Source: Paramecium pentaurelia
Lineage: Eukaryota > Ciliophora > Oligohymenophorea > Peniculida > Parameciidae
NCBI GenBank assembly: GCA_905183005.1
Contig: CAJJDO010000028.1
Location: 1-64,000, forward strand
Length of the DNA: 64,000 bases
Reading direction: 5' to 3'
Below, in pieces: positions 1-13,015 of this stretch (positions are counted from its first letter, which is position 1; each line of letters starts with the position of its first letter). The notes below the pieces were generated by a model that was not told where the DNA came from, did no database searches, and worked only from the letters and a program-made list of their open reading frames with translations. The position numbers and the translations under genes were made by a program.

Positions 1-65
1 AAACCCATGATTTTGAAAATTTGTATATTAAATTAGCTGTTCAAAATTACTTTATTTATAAATAT

Positions 66-3000
66 ATGTAATTTATTTCAAAGTTGTCATCCTACTTTGT
101 TGCGATTGGTACTAATATAGAAAGAAGAACAAAAAATATTGACTATGGTAACATGGCCAAGATATTATATTATTTCATCTAACTGATTGGATATATTTAT
201 AGTCAGTTTGAACGCAAGGCAATATAATATTATGAAAATGACTTTTTAGCATAAGTAAGTTAATAATCGTCAATTCCTTTTATACTAATAATCATTCATT
301 ATGATCCTTTGACGATTTTTGCATATTTCTGTGTATTTATTGTAATGTTAAGCACATTTGTAATTGTTTTATTTCAAATCCTTTTAAAAGTAATATCTTG
401 ATAATATAATTATAGTCCTTACCCTCATCATCACCTATTAATAAATTTGTTAAATTTTATTTTCAGAACTTTTAATGGTTTTTTTTGACTCCTTTTAATG
501 AATGCATGATAGGTGTGATTACATGTGGAAAATAATCATATTTAATATAGCATTCAGTAATAGAACCATCAGAATGTTTATAACAAATATCTCCTCATTA
601 TGTGATTATTAGCTTCTTAGGTGTTATTTTGGTTTCATTATCAGGAATAGTATCTGTTTATTATTTTAGAAACTATGATTTTTTGTAAGCAGGATTATTA
701 AGAAAGTTTTCACATATAAATTTTATAACTATATTTTTACACTAACTTTTAATTATTTTATCATTTTGGAAATAAATGTATTAAAATGAATATGTAATTG
801 TGTATTCATGTTATTTCTTAATAATGTTTTGTTTATTATTTGATGTATTTACATAATTACCATTTGGATTCACTACTGAAACTATATTTTATTCATAAAT
901 TTTAATAACTTCAATCTTTTTTGGAGCATTAATATCATATTGGATGTTTTCAAAATCTGATGATGGAGTTATTTTCTTAACTAGCTGTATAATTATCCCA
1001 GTATATATAAATTTTAATATTAGTTAATATTTACTTTGAACTAAGCCTATTTTTAGAATCAATTTGATGAAGAGAGTTTAAGATTTTGCTCAAATATTGG
1101 ATAAACCCTGAATGAGTTTACTTTGGAATATTTTGTATTAATTTCTCATCCAATTACTATGACTAAGCAAAGTTATTTTAAATTTATTAGATATTTAAAT
1201 ATTCATTGTTAAACCTGCAATGACATAAATTGTCCTTGTAAAAAATAATTGAGAACCTTTATTACATCAAATTAGACTTTAGATTGTGAACCTCTTTATG
1301 TTTGGGTGCAATATCAATTTTAGAAATTAATAAAATTGTCTATGAATAAGGAATGTCCTGATGGGATTTTTGAATAATTAACAATCAAGTTTGTCACATT
1401 CTTAAAAAAATATCGAAGTAATTAATATTTGTCTTTTAAAAATATCTAAGATGTTGTTATAAGCTATAAAATATAATAAAAGAATTAGACTAATTCTTTA
1501 TAATTTTTCATTCATTTAACTAGATAAATTTAATTGAATAGTAAATTAGACATTGAATAATAAAATCGAAACCAACATTTACTAAGTAAAAATGAATATA
1601 AATCTTTAAATGATTTAAATTTATTTTTATTTTATGAAATTTAAATTATGTAGAATATCATGATGGCTCTTTATTTATAAAAAGAATTATGGACATGTTA
1701 TACTAATGGAAATATAAAAAACTATGATGATTTGATGGTTTAATTAAAAAAGATTTCAATATAAGATTCAATTGTCCAAAAGGATTATAATTATTTCAAT
1801 TCTTAAAGAGAAGATTATAAATATGAAAATATTTTAATTATAAGATTGTAATTATTAATTTCAATGGTTTGTTTAGATGATTTAAATAAATAACTGTCTC
1901 TTGCTAAAAAATTATAGCTTATGTAATAAGAATAATTAGCTTAATCATCTCATTAATTTCATATTTTAAATTATATAAATGGTGTAGCTATTACTATTTA
2001 ATAATTAGTATCATTTGAAGAATATGATATTAAAAATATTTCAATAAAAGATAATTGTAAAAAGTTTTTTGGATATGAAAATTCAGATGATACACCTAAA
2101 TTAAAATATTTGATTCCTAATAAAATTAGATCAATTCATAAAGGACTTATTGATAGATTTTTGTTTTTTGGACATAGTTCTAAAATTTATTCTAGTTAAG
2201 ATACCTTCATTGTAAATAAGAATTAATTCCTTGAAAAAGTATCTATGAGTTTAACAGTGTTGTTTCCAAATTAAGGTAATGATTACTATTTTTATGTATT
2301 TGCACATTTATTAAAGAAATCAGGGTCTCAAAAGAATAATTAAATTATGAATCAATAAGGATATATTTTGATTGATAAGAATTTCAACATTTTTGGTATG
2401 AGTCAAAGTATTTAAAACAAAATTAATTAATTTTCTTAAAATTAAATCAATTTTTGTGAAATTTATGATAAATTATCAATATTTTACATTTTTCCAGAAC
2501 TCTTAGTAAAATTACAGGAACATTTTACTGATAAATAAATAAGAAATATAAGATAATAAGATGAAGAAGTAATAATTCAAAAAAATACAATGAATTTTGT
2601 TTTACCTAACTATGACATAATAATAAATGCTTCAAATTAAAAAATAAAAAATAATAAGATTGATTTTGATATTAAAAATAGACATATATTAAACGATCTT
2701 ATAGAATTTGAGAAACAGTTTACTGAATATTAAAATACATCTTATTATTTTCAAGTAGAATTTACAATGATTTCCAAAATATTAAATCCTTTAATTGATG
2801 GTATATAGAAAGATTTCCTTTACTTTTTAGTAGATATTCAGTTTGAGAATGATTAAAAATCAAGTAAATGCACATTTTAAAGACTTCCATCTGAATCAGA
2901 TGAAAATCAATAAAAGAATACTTCACAATAAAAGATCCATAATTAAACATAAAATTAAACATAATTAGTAATTTAATCATTTGAATCCGAGAATCGAGAG

Positions 3001-5067
3001 TTTCTAAGCTATAAGTAAATTAGAGCATCATCTACTACTTCAGAAAAGAGAAGTAGCAATAATTTAAATTTTTAAATCACTTTTCTTCGATAAATGATAA
3101 CTAATTCTATATTGCCGAATCAAATTTCAAATTTATAGTCCTTTTTTTTATTATAAATTATATTAATAATTGGTATAATTATATCATTATTAATATTTTT
3201 TGATAGAAAATCCTCTATGTAATCAGATTGCATTAAAATTATCACTTTAGATTTAGATTTTCTTGATGCATATTCACAAATAATGAGTGGATCTAGACAT
3301 TTAATATATTATAGGGATTTTTATACATAAATGAATGACTCCACTTTATTAATTGATAATAAAGTCTTAAATTTTAGCAAATACAATAGATTATATATTG
3401 CTTGGAATCACTTAAATCTTGGATTGAATAGATTAATAAGCATATATGAATAAAATAGTAAAGTCTTTTAATAAAAATCAGAAGAATCTATAAATATTTA
3501 TATTATTAATGGTAATCTTTAGAATAAAATAATTTAACCAGTTTCTGAATTAACTACTTATTTTTAAATAATGTTTTAAATTTTCTACTTATCTTAACAA
3601 ACTTAAAGTTAAAATATTTCAAATTATTTATCAGATTCAATAGACTCTTACTCAACCTAAATCAGTAGATCTTTGGTATACTATAATTATTTTGATGTTG
3701 TTAAGATTTTCCAAATGAAAATTGATTCTTGTAAAAATTACAATAATTATATAAATGAATATTTAGACTCTATTTCAAATTATGTATTTGTTGGCTTCTA
3801 CATTATTGCTATTTTAATTGCCCTCTCATAATTGATATTCAACTATAAAGTAAATAAATAAATAAAATTCAATTTTGATATATTCGTCAAATGTGATTCT
3901 TCAGATGGAAATTTATTTATAAGAAAAAATGATTAGTTGAAACATATTTTAACAAGTAAATCAGTTCTATTAAGAAAATAAAGTTTCATGAGACTTCTAG
4001 AAAAACCTTTTGCTGATTATGATCAAATAAAGGTTTAAAATCAAAATTCAATGTCAGCAATAGTAAAAACTTTCAATTCTTAAGATAAACATATAGTAAT
4101 AAAGAATCATCTTTCAAAGTTTAATTAAATAGTCACTTTGACTTTTATTTGTGTAATAGGACTGAGTTATGGAATGGGATTTCAAATATATTATAATATC
4201 ATTTCAAATAATGTATAGCCTTATAATGAAGAAGCTATAGATTCTTAATAGCTTCGATTAACTTCAATCACAACAATTAACAAATATGATTAGTATTTAA
4301 TTAAGACTTTATTTGAGTCTTATTATAATTTAGCATTAAATGATTCTTCATTTATTGTAACTGAAAATATACTATCTGATCATTTAATACTAAATTAATT
4401 AGAATTTAATACTACTCTCTTAAGTTAAGAAATTACAGAATTTTAACATTTGAATTTTACAAATTTTCTATTTAATTCTAAAACTTTTAAAACTATAAGT
4501 AAAAATGAATAAAATGAAATTTTATTACATGATACTTGTGTTTTAACTGGTTGTGATATGTATTCTGAATTGCTTAAACAAAGAATGTTTAATGAAATCT
4601 TAAATCCATTTTTTTATTAAGGAATAGTTAACCTACACTATATATTGTCTTAAATATATTATGAAATTGATATAAGTTTATAATATCCATAAAGTAATTT
4701 AGATAGATTTAAGAAAATTCAAAATTTTTTTAATGAACATAATTATATGATTTATATAATGTGGGGACTTGATGCAATTTAATTTTAAATTGGTTAATTT
4801 TGTTAATATTTTGTGAATGTTTCTTTGGATGCAATATTCAATTTAACCATAAACTCTTAATAGAGCATTATTATTTTTGGTCTCGTAACAATATTTGCTA
4901 TAATAATTCTATAATTGCTATTTATTTATTACTAAATTTAAAGATATCACTTATCGAAATCACTTTTGAAATTAATTCCTCTCGAGATAATTTTCAAGAA
5001 AAACTTATACAAATAATTAGTACTTCATGAAAAAAGAAGTCGAGTTGATTTAACATTTTAATTTTGA
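66..5067 (+). CDS. Large multi-pass PAS/Tmc-like membrane protein (paralogue 1)
   Basis: Three exons (introns 390-415 and 1001-1023) give 1650 residues ending at TGA. The N-terminal ~320 residues hold several hydrophobic helices. A Cys-rich stretch follows near residue 362 (IHCQTCNDINCPCKK), then a long polar middle with a PAS-like segment near residue 670 (LIPNKIRSIHKGLIDRFL), and further single helices near residues 1010, 1225, 1340 and 1585. This layout matches the big ciliate TmcB/PAS-domain membrane protein family, which I name from memory of its motifs; the biochemical role is unknown, perhaps sensory at the cell surface. The start MQFISKL was chosen because it aligns with the start of the paralogue at 20134-25126. 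Both intron positions are shared with that paralogue. Confidence 0.82.
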
Positions 5068-5185
5068 AAATTGCATGAGTACATTACTATATAAATGCTT
5101 AATTTTAATAAGTTATTTTTTTATCAAATATTTATGATGTTTAATTTATTAATTACAATTATTATTAAACCTAAATAAATAAAAT

Positions 5186-8100
5186 ATGAGTTCTTAAAAG
5201 ATTACAGACTATAAAATACTTTAGGTAATAACCAAAAAATCAAAAGGAAATGAGAAAACAATAAAAAAAGGAAATGAAAGTAACTCATCATATGTCCCGA
5301 TGAGAAGTGTTAAACTCATACCTCCTCAACAACCTTAAGATAATTAATAAAATGATTTAACAATAATTCCTGAAGACATCAGAGCATGTTATGAAGTTGC
5401 TCCAATAAGTGTAAGTGATGAAAGAAAACAAGCCTTAATAGGAGATTTCAAATAAGAAATTTGTTTCTCAACATAAGACCCTAAATTATTAAAAAGAGCA
5501 AATACAGAAATCAATTTTAATGATATATCCCTTTGCTTTTTATAATCAATTAAGTTTTTCAAATAAGAAAAAACTAGCAAGAATTTAGGTAAACTCACTA
5601 ACAAATTACTATAGGATAAAAACAAAGGAAATTAAATAAACATTTCATATTAAGTAGGAAAGAATTTCAAAATTATGAATTATTTCATCTATCTTTTTTA
5701 CATTAACAACATTTCCATTTTGCTTTTGAATTCCATGTTTTGCTTACATTAAAATCAAATTAATAGTTTATTTATACAAATTTTGTAATTGATTATCTTA
5801 ACAATAAATTGCATTCATAATTGTACAAAATATAAAGAAGATATTTATGATAAATTGTAAATCAACAAATAAAAATACTTACATAATATTATAATCAATA
5901 TCTTTCAAATTATATTCATAGTTTTACTGACATTAATAATATAATTTTAGGTTTATTAAGAATTATTGATTGTATGTTTGATATTACTTAATATAATAAC
6001 AATTCAGCAAATGAGTTAAATTTAATATATGTGGGAATATGAAAATATTATTAAACTCATCTTATTGGCATTTTAATAATGTCACCTATTTTGTTGTGTT
6101 TATCTCCTTTTAACAACTGAAGATTTTGCATCTCTTAATTTTAATGAATAATTCCATTAATACTTAACTATTTACTTATAATTCTTTAGTTATTTAGTTG
6201 GCATTGATCTTTCATATTAAAATATTGAATCGAGAATTGAAATATTAGTATTTATTTTATATACATGGATAATCTTTATGATAATAAAATATCTATTTAT
6301 AATTTAACTTTATTTACTTGTATAGGTGTAGAAGACAACTTTTAAAGATAAAAAGAATATGATTGATTTTTTGGATTTTTTAAAATCCTTAAAAATTAAT
6401 ACCTCAAAAGTTAGAAAACTGTTTAATCAAATTTAATAATAACATATTTAACAAAGATCAATTGCAAAGATTAAGAACATAAATTATTTGATAAATTTTT
6501 ATGGAATTAAGGAATCATTAAGATAATAGATAATTTATTAAGATAAAATACAACATTTGAAATACTTTAATTTATTTAATTAATTATCAAGATAAAGTTT
6601 AAGTAATTTAACAAATGTTATTGAAATTTAATATTATAGAAATGAAGAAATAATAATTAATTAAGATTAATTGGATGATTGTTCTATATATATAATTAAA
6701 AATGGATAAGTGGAAATTAATTTTAAAAATTCACAAAATAGTATTGTTGGTGTTAAAATATTGAGTGATCATGAATGTTTTGGTTAAATAGCATTTTTAA
6801 CTGGTCTACCTAGATGTGCTACAGTGAGAAGTATAGGAGAATCCTGTATTTTTAAACTTAATAGAGTAAATTTCTTGGCTACAATAAATAATAACAATTA
6901 TGATAAAGTATTTATCAATTAAATAATGGTAGGAACTTATTAACAAAATTACAAATGAAATAATTTTCTCAAATTAATTTGAAATTCTTGGAATTCATTG
7001 TTATAATTGTTAATCATAAAATCATTTGATATAGAACTGTCCATAATTACATTTAGAAGTAAAGAAAGAATAAGTGATTTTGGATATATTGGCACCTTCT
7101 GAGTAAAAAAGACATAAATGTATTTATGCGAATTAAATAAGTTAAAAGGAGAGATAGTAAAAGTGGAAATACAAGATTCAGTGCATTAAATATTTAAGTG
7201 AAATGTTAAGAGTTTTAAGAGGATTAAGGTTATGCATCCTCTTTGGGAGAGACAGATCATACAAATTATTAATAGAATTAATCTCATTATACTATAACAT
7301 AATCTTCAATTAATTATCCATCAAAAATATTAGTAGGTTAAAAATTATCATTAAGACCATCTACACTTGAAAATGTATAAGGATTAGAGCCATAAGAATC
7401 TTTAAAAGAATAATAATTTAGAGAAATTGATTAAATATTTATTAGAGCTGGTAATCCAAAAGCTACTACTTCTACAGCAGGATTTGGTTATAAAGAATAA
7501 ACTTCTTAAAAAAGTCCACAAACAGAAAATGTTAATAATACTATAGATGAATAATAAATTGAAGATTCAAGTAATGAAAGTTCATCATTTTCTGATGATT
7601 AAGTTTCTGGTACTTCAAGATAAACATTAGATTAAAAATTAAGACCAATGAAATAAAGTAATAATAGATCTGAAAAGTATTCTCAATATAGAAGTGGTGT
7701 AAGTAGTATTTCAATGAATAATACTCCAAAACATTCTTAGTTATCAATTTTAAATACTTTCACATTAAAATCAGATATGAATAACAATTTTCAATAAAGT
7801 GGAGGAACCAATCATGGTTCACAAAAAATAATTAGTCCATTACATTTGAGAGAAAAAGAAGATAGATAAAATACATTAACAATACCAGGAGGTAATAATA
7901 CATTATAAGTTCCATCTAAAAAAAGTTTAATAAATCCAATATCTTAATTAAATTATGAGATGTCTCCTTTTGTTGCATTTCCTCAACATGTAAAATATCA
8001 TATTTAATAAAGCATCCTGCAATTTATAATGAATTATAATGGAGTCCTATAGAGATTGATAAATATGAAATTTACAAAATATTTTATCCAAAATACAATA

Positions 8101-8189
8101 TTGATGTAGTTTTAGAGAGTTATCATAAAGAAAATGCTTAAAAGTAGAAGTCAAATATTAAAGAGTTATTTAAATTAAATACTTTTTGA
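5186..8189 (+). CDS. Cyclic-nucleotide-binding channel-like protein with CCHC zinc knuckle
   Basis: Introns 6908-6932, 7120-7141 and 7990-8012 leave 977 residues. An N-terminal soluble part is followed by about six hydrophobic segments (residues ~165-390), a linker, and a cyclic-nucleotide-binding domain near residues 470-575 with a recognisable phosphate-binding cassette (FGQIAFLTGLPRCATV; the usual Glu of FGE is Gln). After the first intron comes an exact C-x2-C-x4-H-x4-C zinc knuckle (CYNCQSQNHLIQNC), then a ~300-residue Ser/Asn/Gln-rich tail. The fold order resembles CNG/EAG-type channels, but no GYG or GFG filter is visible where the pore should be. The family is common in ciliates; whether this one conducts ions is open. 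The 3' third is repeated by an assembly duplication. Confidence 0.85.
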
Positions 8190-8233
8190 TAATCAAACAA
8201 ATGAAAAATTTTTATTATTTTATGTCAACTATT
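7120..8233. repeat. First copy of 1114-bp duplicated contig end
   Basis: This block is repeated at 8235-9348 with a constant offset of 1115 and no difference that I noticed. It ends directly at the single N at 8234. It contains the 3' part of the cyclic-nucleotide-binding gene. This is what two overlapping but unmerged contig ends look like, not a biological tandem repeat. Confidence 0.9.
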
Positions 8234-8234
8234 N
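8234..8234. other. Single-N assembly gap
   Basis: One N joins two identical 1114-bp blocks. It marks a scaffold join of unknown true length; removing one copy gives a continuous sequence. Confidence 0.95.
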
Positions 8235-9304
8235 GTATTTATGCGAATTAAATAAGTTAAAAGGAGAGATAGTAAAAGTGGAAATACAAGATTCAGTGCA
8301 TTAAATATTTAAGTGAAATGTTAAGAGTTTTAAGAGGATTAAGGTTATGCATCCTCTTTGGGAGAGACAGATCATACAAATTATTAATAGAATTAATCTC
8401 ATTATACTATAACATAATCTTCAATTAATTATCCATCAAAAATATTAGTAGGTTAAAAATTATCATTAAGACCATCTACACTTGAAAATGTATAAGGATT
8501 AGAGCCATAAGAATCTTTAAAAGAATAATAATTTAGAGAAATTGATTAAATATTTATTAGAGCTGGTAATCCAAAAGCTACTACTTCTACAGCAGGATTT
8601 GGTTATAAAGAATAAACTTCTTAAAAAAGTCCACAAACAGAAAATGTTAATAATACTATAGATGAATAATAAATTGAAGATTCAAGTAATGAAAGTTCAT
8701 CATTTTCTGATGATTAAGTTTCTGGTACTTCAAGATAAACATTAGATTAAAAATTAAGACCAATGAAATAAAGTAATAATAGATCTGAAAAGTATTCTCA
8801 ATATAGAAGTGGTGTAAGTAGTATTTCAATGAATAATACTCCAAAACATTCTTAGTTATCAATTTTAAATACTTTCACATTAAAATCAGATATGAATAAC
8901 AATTTTCAATAAAGTGGAGGAACCAATCATGGTTCACAAAAAATAATTAGTCCATTACATTTGAGAGAAAAAGAAGATAGATAAAATACATTAACAATAC
9001 CAGGAGGTAATAATACATTATAAGTTCCATCTAAAAAAAGTTTAATAAATCCAATATCTTAATTAAATTATGAGATGTCTCCTTTTGTTGCATTTCCTCA
9101 ACATGTAAAATATCATATTTAATAAAGCATCCTGCAATTTATAATGAATTATAATGGAGTCCTATAGAGATTGATAAATATGAAATTTACAAAATATTTT
9201 ATCCAAAATACAATATTGATGTAGTTTTAGAGAGTTATCATAAAGAAAATGCTTAAAAGTAGAAGTCAAATATTAAAGAGTTATTTAAATTAAATACTTT
9301 TTGA
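8235..9304 (+). pseudogene. Artefactual partial copy of the cyclic-nucleotide-binding gene
   Basis: The block starts exactly at the 5' splice site of the second intron and repeats the tail exons to the TGA at 9302-9304. It has no start codon or upstream exons of its own. It should be treated as an assembly duplicate and not as a second gene. Confidence 0.85.
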
Positions 9305-9348
9305 TAATCAAACAAATGAAAAATTTTTATTATTTTATGTCAACTATT
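8235..9348. repeat. Second copy of 1114-bp duplicated contig end
   Basis: Matches 7120-8233 base for base as far as I compared. Unlike the first copy it continues into unique sequence (the CFAP77-like gene), so this copy carries the true downstream junction. Confidence 0.9.
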
Positions 9349-9848
9349 TTGCCTTATTTGATAAATAAAACCAATAACATTTTATTGTTAAGAGGAGATG
9401 TGGGAAAAGCAAAACCTTCTGTATCAGATCTACCTGATTTCAGTTATTCTTATGGTAAAAAGATTAATAGAGATGGAATTGGAATGAAAGAAATAACATC
9501 AGATTGGTAATATGGGATCAGTTCACATCATAAAAAGTCTAAAACTGTTAAATTACCAGAAGATACTTTTGTTTATGGACTTAAAAACAAGTAACCATCA
9601 TATAATAGAGTAGACCTTCAACTCCTTTTGGGAAAGTGATTAAAATGAATTATGGAAATGAAGCAGCAGATATTATAGAGAATCTATATCGAATGAGGAG
9701 TTAACGAATTTCTAAGAAACAAGTAATATAAAAGAACAGATCATATTCTTTGAGATTAGAGCATAATACCAAATAAAAAGAAGAAGAACATAAAGAATTT
9801 AAGATAAAGAGATTTTTAGAAATAAAATCGAAAATATATTAATTATGA
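9316..9848 (+). CDS. CFAP77: CFAP77-like (DUF4483) axonemal protein
   Basis: Two exons (intron 9591-9613) encode 169 residues. Two segments recall CFAP77/DUF4483: LPDFSYSYGKKINRDGIGM followed by SDW, and TFVYGLKNKPSTPFGKV followed by NYGNEAADII. CFAP77 is a microtubule inner protein in the B-tubule of ciliary doublets. The tail is Lys/Glu-rich. The first Met lies only 11 nt after the stop of the preceding gene, so the in-frame Met at 9337 is also possible. The gene begins at the edge of the duplicated block, so its true 5' flank deserves care. Confidence 0.75.
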
Positions 9849-9922
9849 TTTCTATATTGAGAAATTAGCAATTAAATTTTGTTAGCAGATTCTTCAAGAC
9901 CACTTTATTATAGTAGCCAGCT

Positions 9923-10253
9923 ATGAGAAGAAGAACAATTACTCCAATATTCCCACCACCAGGATACAACTTAACTATTCCAGATTGGCCAGTTGAATAG
10001 TTTATGTTAAGAATAGGAAAAGGATGTTCAGATTATGCAGATAAATTTGAAAAATTGACTGAAGTATTTGAAGCAGATAGAGTACATTGTTATTTATATA
10101 TAGTTTTAAATGAAAGAGAAAGGTATACCTCCAAAGGTGAGAAAATATATATTTTCAATCAAAGAGTAATTACGTAGAGGAGTACTTACATTTGAATATT
10201 TAGAAAGGAGAACATCAGTCACAATACCTAAAAAAAAGGCAACAAAAAAATGA
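9923..10253 (+). CDS. mS41-like mitochondrial ribosomal protein (IGR motif)
   Basis: Two exons (intron 10082-10103) encode 102 residues. The centre matches the IGR motif of the mS41/Fyv4 family: FMLRIGKGCSDYADKFEKL, then FQMKEKGIPPKVRKYIF and a basic C-terminus ending in KKKATKK. mS41 is a small-subunit mitoribosomal protein of similar size. The N-terminus starts MRRR, fitting mitochondrial import. Removing the intron restores the spacing between the two halves of the motif, which supports the model. Confidence 0.75.
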
Positions 10254-10341
10254 GTTTATATTATTTTATAAGTTTTATCAGCAAACAGACATTAAAAGTA
10301 TAATTTATCACTTGAAATAAATTCAATCTATAAACATAATT

Positions 10342-11440
10342 TCAAGATATCAATCCACTACTTGTAAAATTTTGAAGGTACATACTTTCTCTTATGAAAT
10401 TAGCTTCTTATATAATACCTTTAGCAACCCAACTTCCATTCTAATTTTAATAAATTCTGACTTCTCTTGAAGTAATAAATGCTTAATTTTCATCCATTTT
10501 TTTACTTTCACAAGACACTGCTAAAAGATTAGCCAAAATATTCCAAGACAATCTATAAGCATGATAATTTGGTTTAGTTTCTCTATTAATATTAAATACT
10601 TTCATTTTTTCTACTTGAGTCTCATTTGCTATTTTAATTTACCATATTTTAACTCCTTCAGCACTAGCAGATGCAATTAAATGAAAACTTTTTCCATTTT
10701 AATTAGCCCATTTTACATCATTTATAGTTTTCTCTTCATCAAATTCATAAATCTTTTTCATTCCAAATTTTTAATTCTCATATTCTAACATCCATATTGC
10801 CATAGTTTTTACTCCATTAAAATGATCCATTTTTATTTTACTTAGATATTTTTATTATTCTGCATTACCTGCAGCAACCAACATCTCTCTTTCTAATGGA
10901 GCATGATTCCAAGATATTGCTCTTAATCCATATACCATTATTTATATATCTTCACCTTCTTTTATGAATTAATTCTACTCATAAACTCTATGAATTTATA
11001 ATTTTCCATCAACATATGCTATTGCCAATAATAAACCATTTGATTTTGAACCAAATTATATGTCAGCTACAGCTTCCTTACTCTCTAAAATTAATATTCT
11101 CTATTTCCATTATATAATTATTTATTTCTATCCTGATGGACTTTCTTGTAAGTATTTCTTTTCTTCCCATACCCATACACCTTTGTCTTAACTACAAGTA
11201 GCTATCAATGATCCAAATTTAGGATCTGCCCATCTAATCTTCCAAATTGGACCATCATGACATTTACATTCAGCACTCTTTTCCCATTTCCTATTAAATA
11301 AGATTAATTTCATTAATTTACCCATTCACTTTATTGTAAACTCTCATTGTTTGATCACTTGAAGCTGTTGCAAATCGATTTCCATCAAAATTAAAAGCTA
11401 TATCATGAATAATATCCTAATGAGTAGTTTCTATTAGCAT
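10342..11440 (-). CDS. SEH1: SEH1-like WD40 nucleoporin
   Basis: One intron (11291-11321) leaves 355 residues, the usual SEH1 length. The N-terminus reads MLIETTHQDIIHDIAFNFDG followed by NRFATASSDQTMRVY, then HDGPIWKIRWADPKFGSLIA, the classic SEH1/SEC13 blade pattern. Later blades include VAAGNA, INDVKWANQ and YRLSWNILANLLAVS. SEH1 is a component of the Y-complex of the nuclear pore and of the GATOR2/SEA complex. The gene converges with the mS41 gene and diverges from the B-box gene with only 20 nt between the start codons. Confidence 0.85.
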
Positions 11441-11460
11441 TATATATTAATTTAACGAAT

Positions 11461-12731
11461 ATGATTAAGCCAAAGAAGTCTTCACGTGAACTATGGAATT
11501 AATTGGGTTTACGTAATCACATTAAACAGGCCTTTGAAGAGAAGGAAAGTAATTGGGGTTAGATCGTTGATTCAAATAAGAAGAATCTAGTAATTCATTA
11601 AACTATATTCAGAGCCAAAGATCTATCTCAGAATATGCAATCACCTAAAAATTAAAAGAGCAACATAATTCTTTTATCAAAAATAAAGAGAAACCTAATA
11701 CCAAGACTTTTTTAGAAGATTAAATTGAAAAAGGAAATTAAGACAAAGATGAATGGTTATAATTAGCATTAATAAATGAAAAATCCCATTTCTCACCTAT
11801 AAATAAAAGAAATTCAAATGATTAAACATTTTCTCCAATCAATAGACTAAAAAATGAGGAATAATAAGTAAGTCAGCAATAATCATTCTAAGTATAAATA
11901 GAAAAAACTAATATTTGCAAACTCCCAGGTCATGAAAATAATTAATATAAGTTTATATGTATAGATAATGATTGTCCATATAAGTTATAAAAAGCATGTG
12001 CTCATTGTGTAATCAAAATGCATACTAAACATGTTAGCTAAATGAAAGAAATTGAGAATTATGAGTATTTGATTGAATAAAATATTAAAAAAGCTGAGGA
12101 ATTAATGGATTAAAGTTAAGAATTATTTAAAGCAATTTAAAAACCTTATGAAAATTACTTCCTTCAAATTAAAAATTAAATTATTACTCTGATTAATGAT
12201 CTTTAATAAAAACTGTTGTAAATTAATAAGGATTAAATTCATAAATTGATAAATAATGATATTGAAATTGTTTAGAATATTAATTCAAAGTTTGAAGCAT
12301 ATAAATTAATGAATTAATTAATACCAGATGAAATTATTGAAGATTACACACGTATTATAAAAGGTATTTCTGAAAAGATTAAACTCAATATTAATTTTGA
12401 CATTATTAATAGATAAGTTGAAACATTTGTTATGTCAATCTTTTCTCCAAAAAAATAAAAAGAAAATAAAGAATAAAATGATGATACTGAACTATTACAA
12501 CAATTTATATCTACTAATAGAGATTCAAATAAAGAGTCAATTCTTAAACCAAATAATTCAATGACTTGTTGTTCTCATCCATCTCCTTTACAAACCAAAA
12601 AATAATTGTAAACAAAGCTTGTTATGGGATCTGCGTCTCCATTAAATGTTTTCAATCGTTAAATAAATGGAAGGCAAGTTACTAAAATAATCTAAACATA
12701 GCCCATAATCTATTATAGAACAAAAAGTTGA
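11461..12731 (+). CDS. B-box-like zinc-finger coiled-coil protein
   Basis: One intron (11549-11580) gives 412 residues. After a ~150-residue polar N-terminus comes a Cys/His cluster: CKLPGHENNQYKFICIDNDC, then CAHCVIKMHTKH. It resembles the B-box-type finger seen in many Paramecium proteins. A long helical, Gln/Lys/Glu-rich region (residues ~210-330) is probably coiled coil, and the C-terminus is basic. TRIM-like scaffolding or tubulin binding is possible but not shown; no RING or WD domain is present. Confidence 0.72.
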
Positions 12732-13015
12732 AATAAAGACTTTGATTAATAAATATATCTATATAATTATGATATACTAATTAAATTATTTATTTTACTT
12801 TTTAATTTTCCTAAAATTACATCTTATCATATATGATGATTAATATATTTGAAATACTATTTTTAATATATAAAAAGTCCACTTAAAACTATATTTTTAA
12901 TATACTATCTATTTAATATAGATTATTTTATAGTAAATATTCAATGATGGAGTTGAAGAAAATATGAAGCATATTATTATTTTAAGTTTATATTACTAAT
13001 TAAAAGATATTAATA

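Noticed and set aside
1..6. AAACCC at the window edge resembling one Paramecium telomere repeat (CCCAAA/CCCCAA)
   Set aside because: Only one unit is present and the sequence continues as ordinary AT-rich DNA into a gene, so there is no telomere array.
7120..9348. Tandem gene duplication or mobile element
   Set aside because: The copies are identical, separated by exactly one N, and have no terminal repeats or transposase; an assembly join explains them fully.
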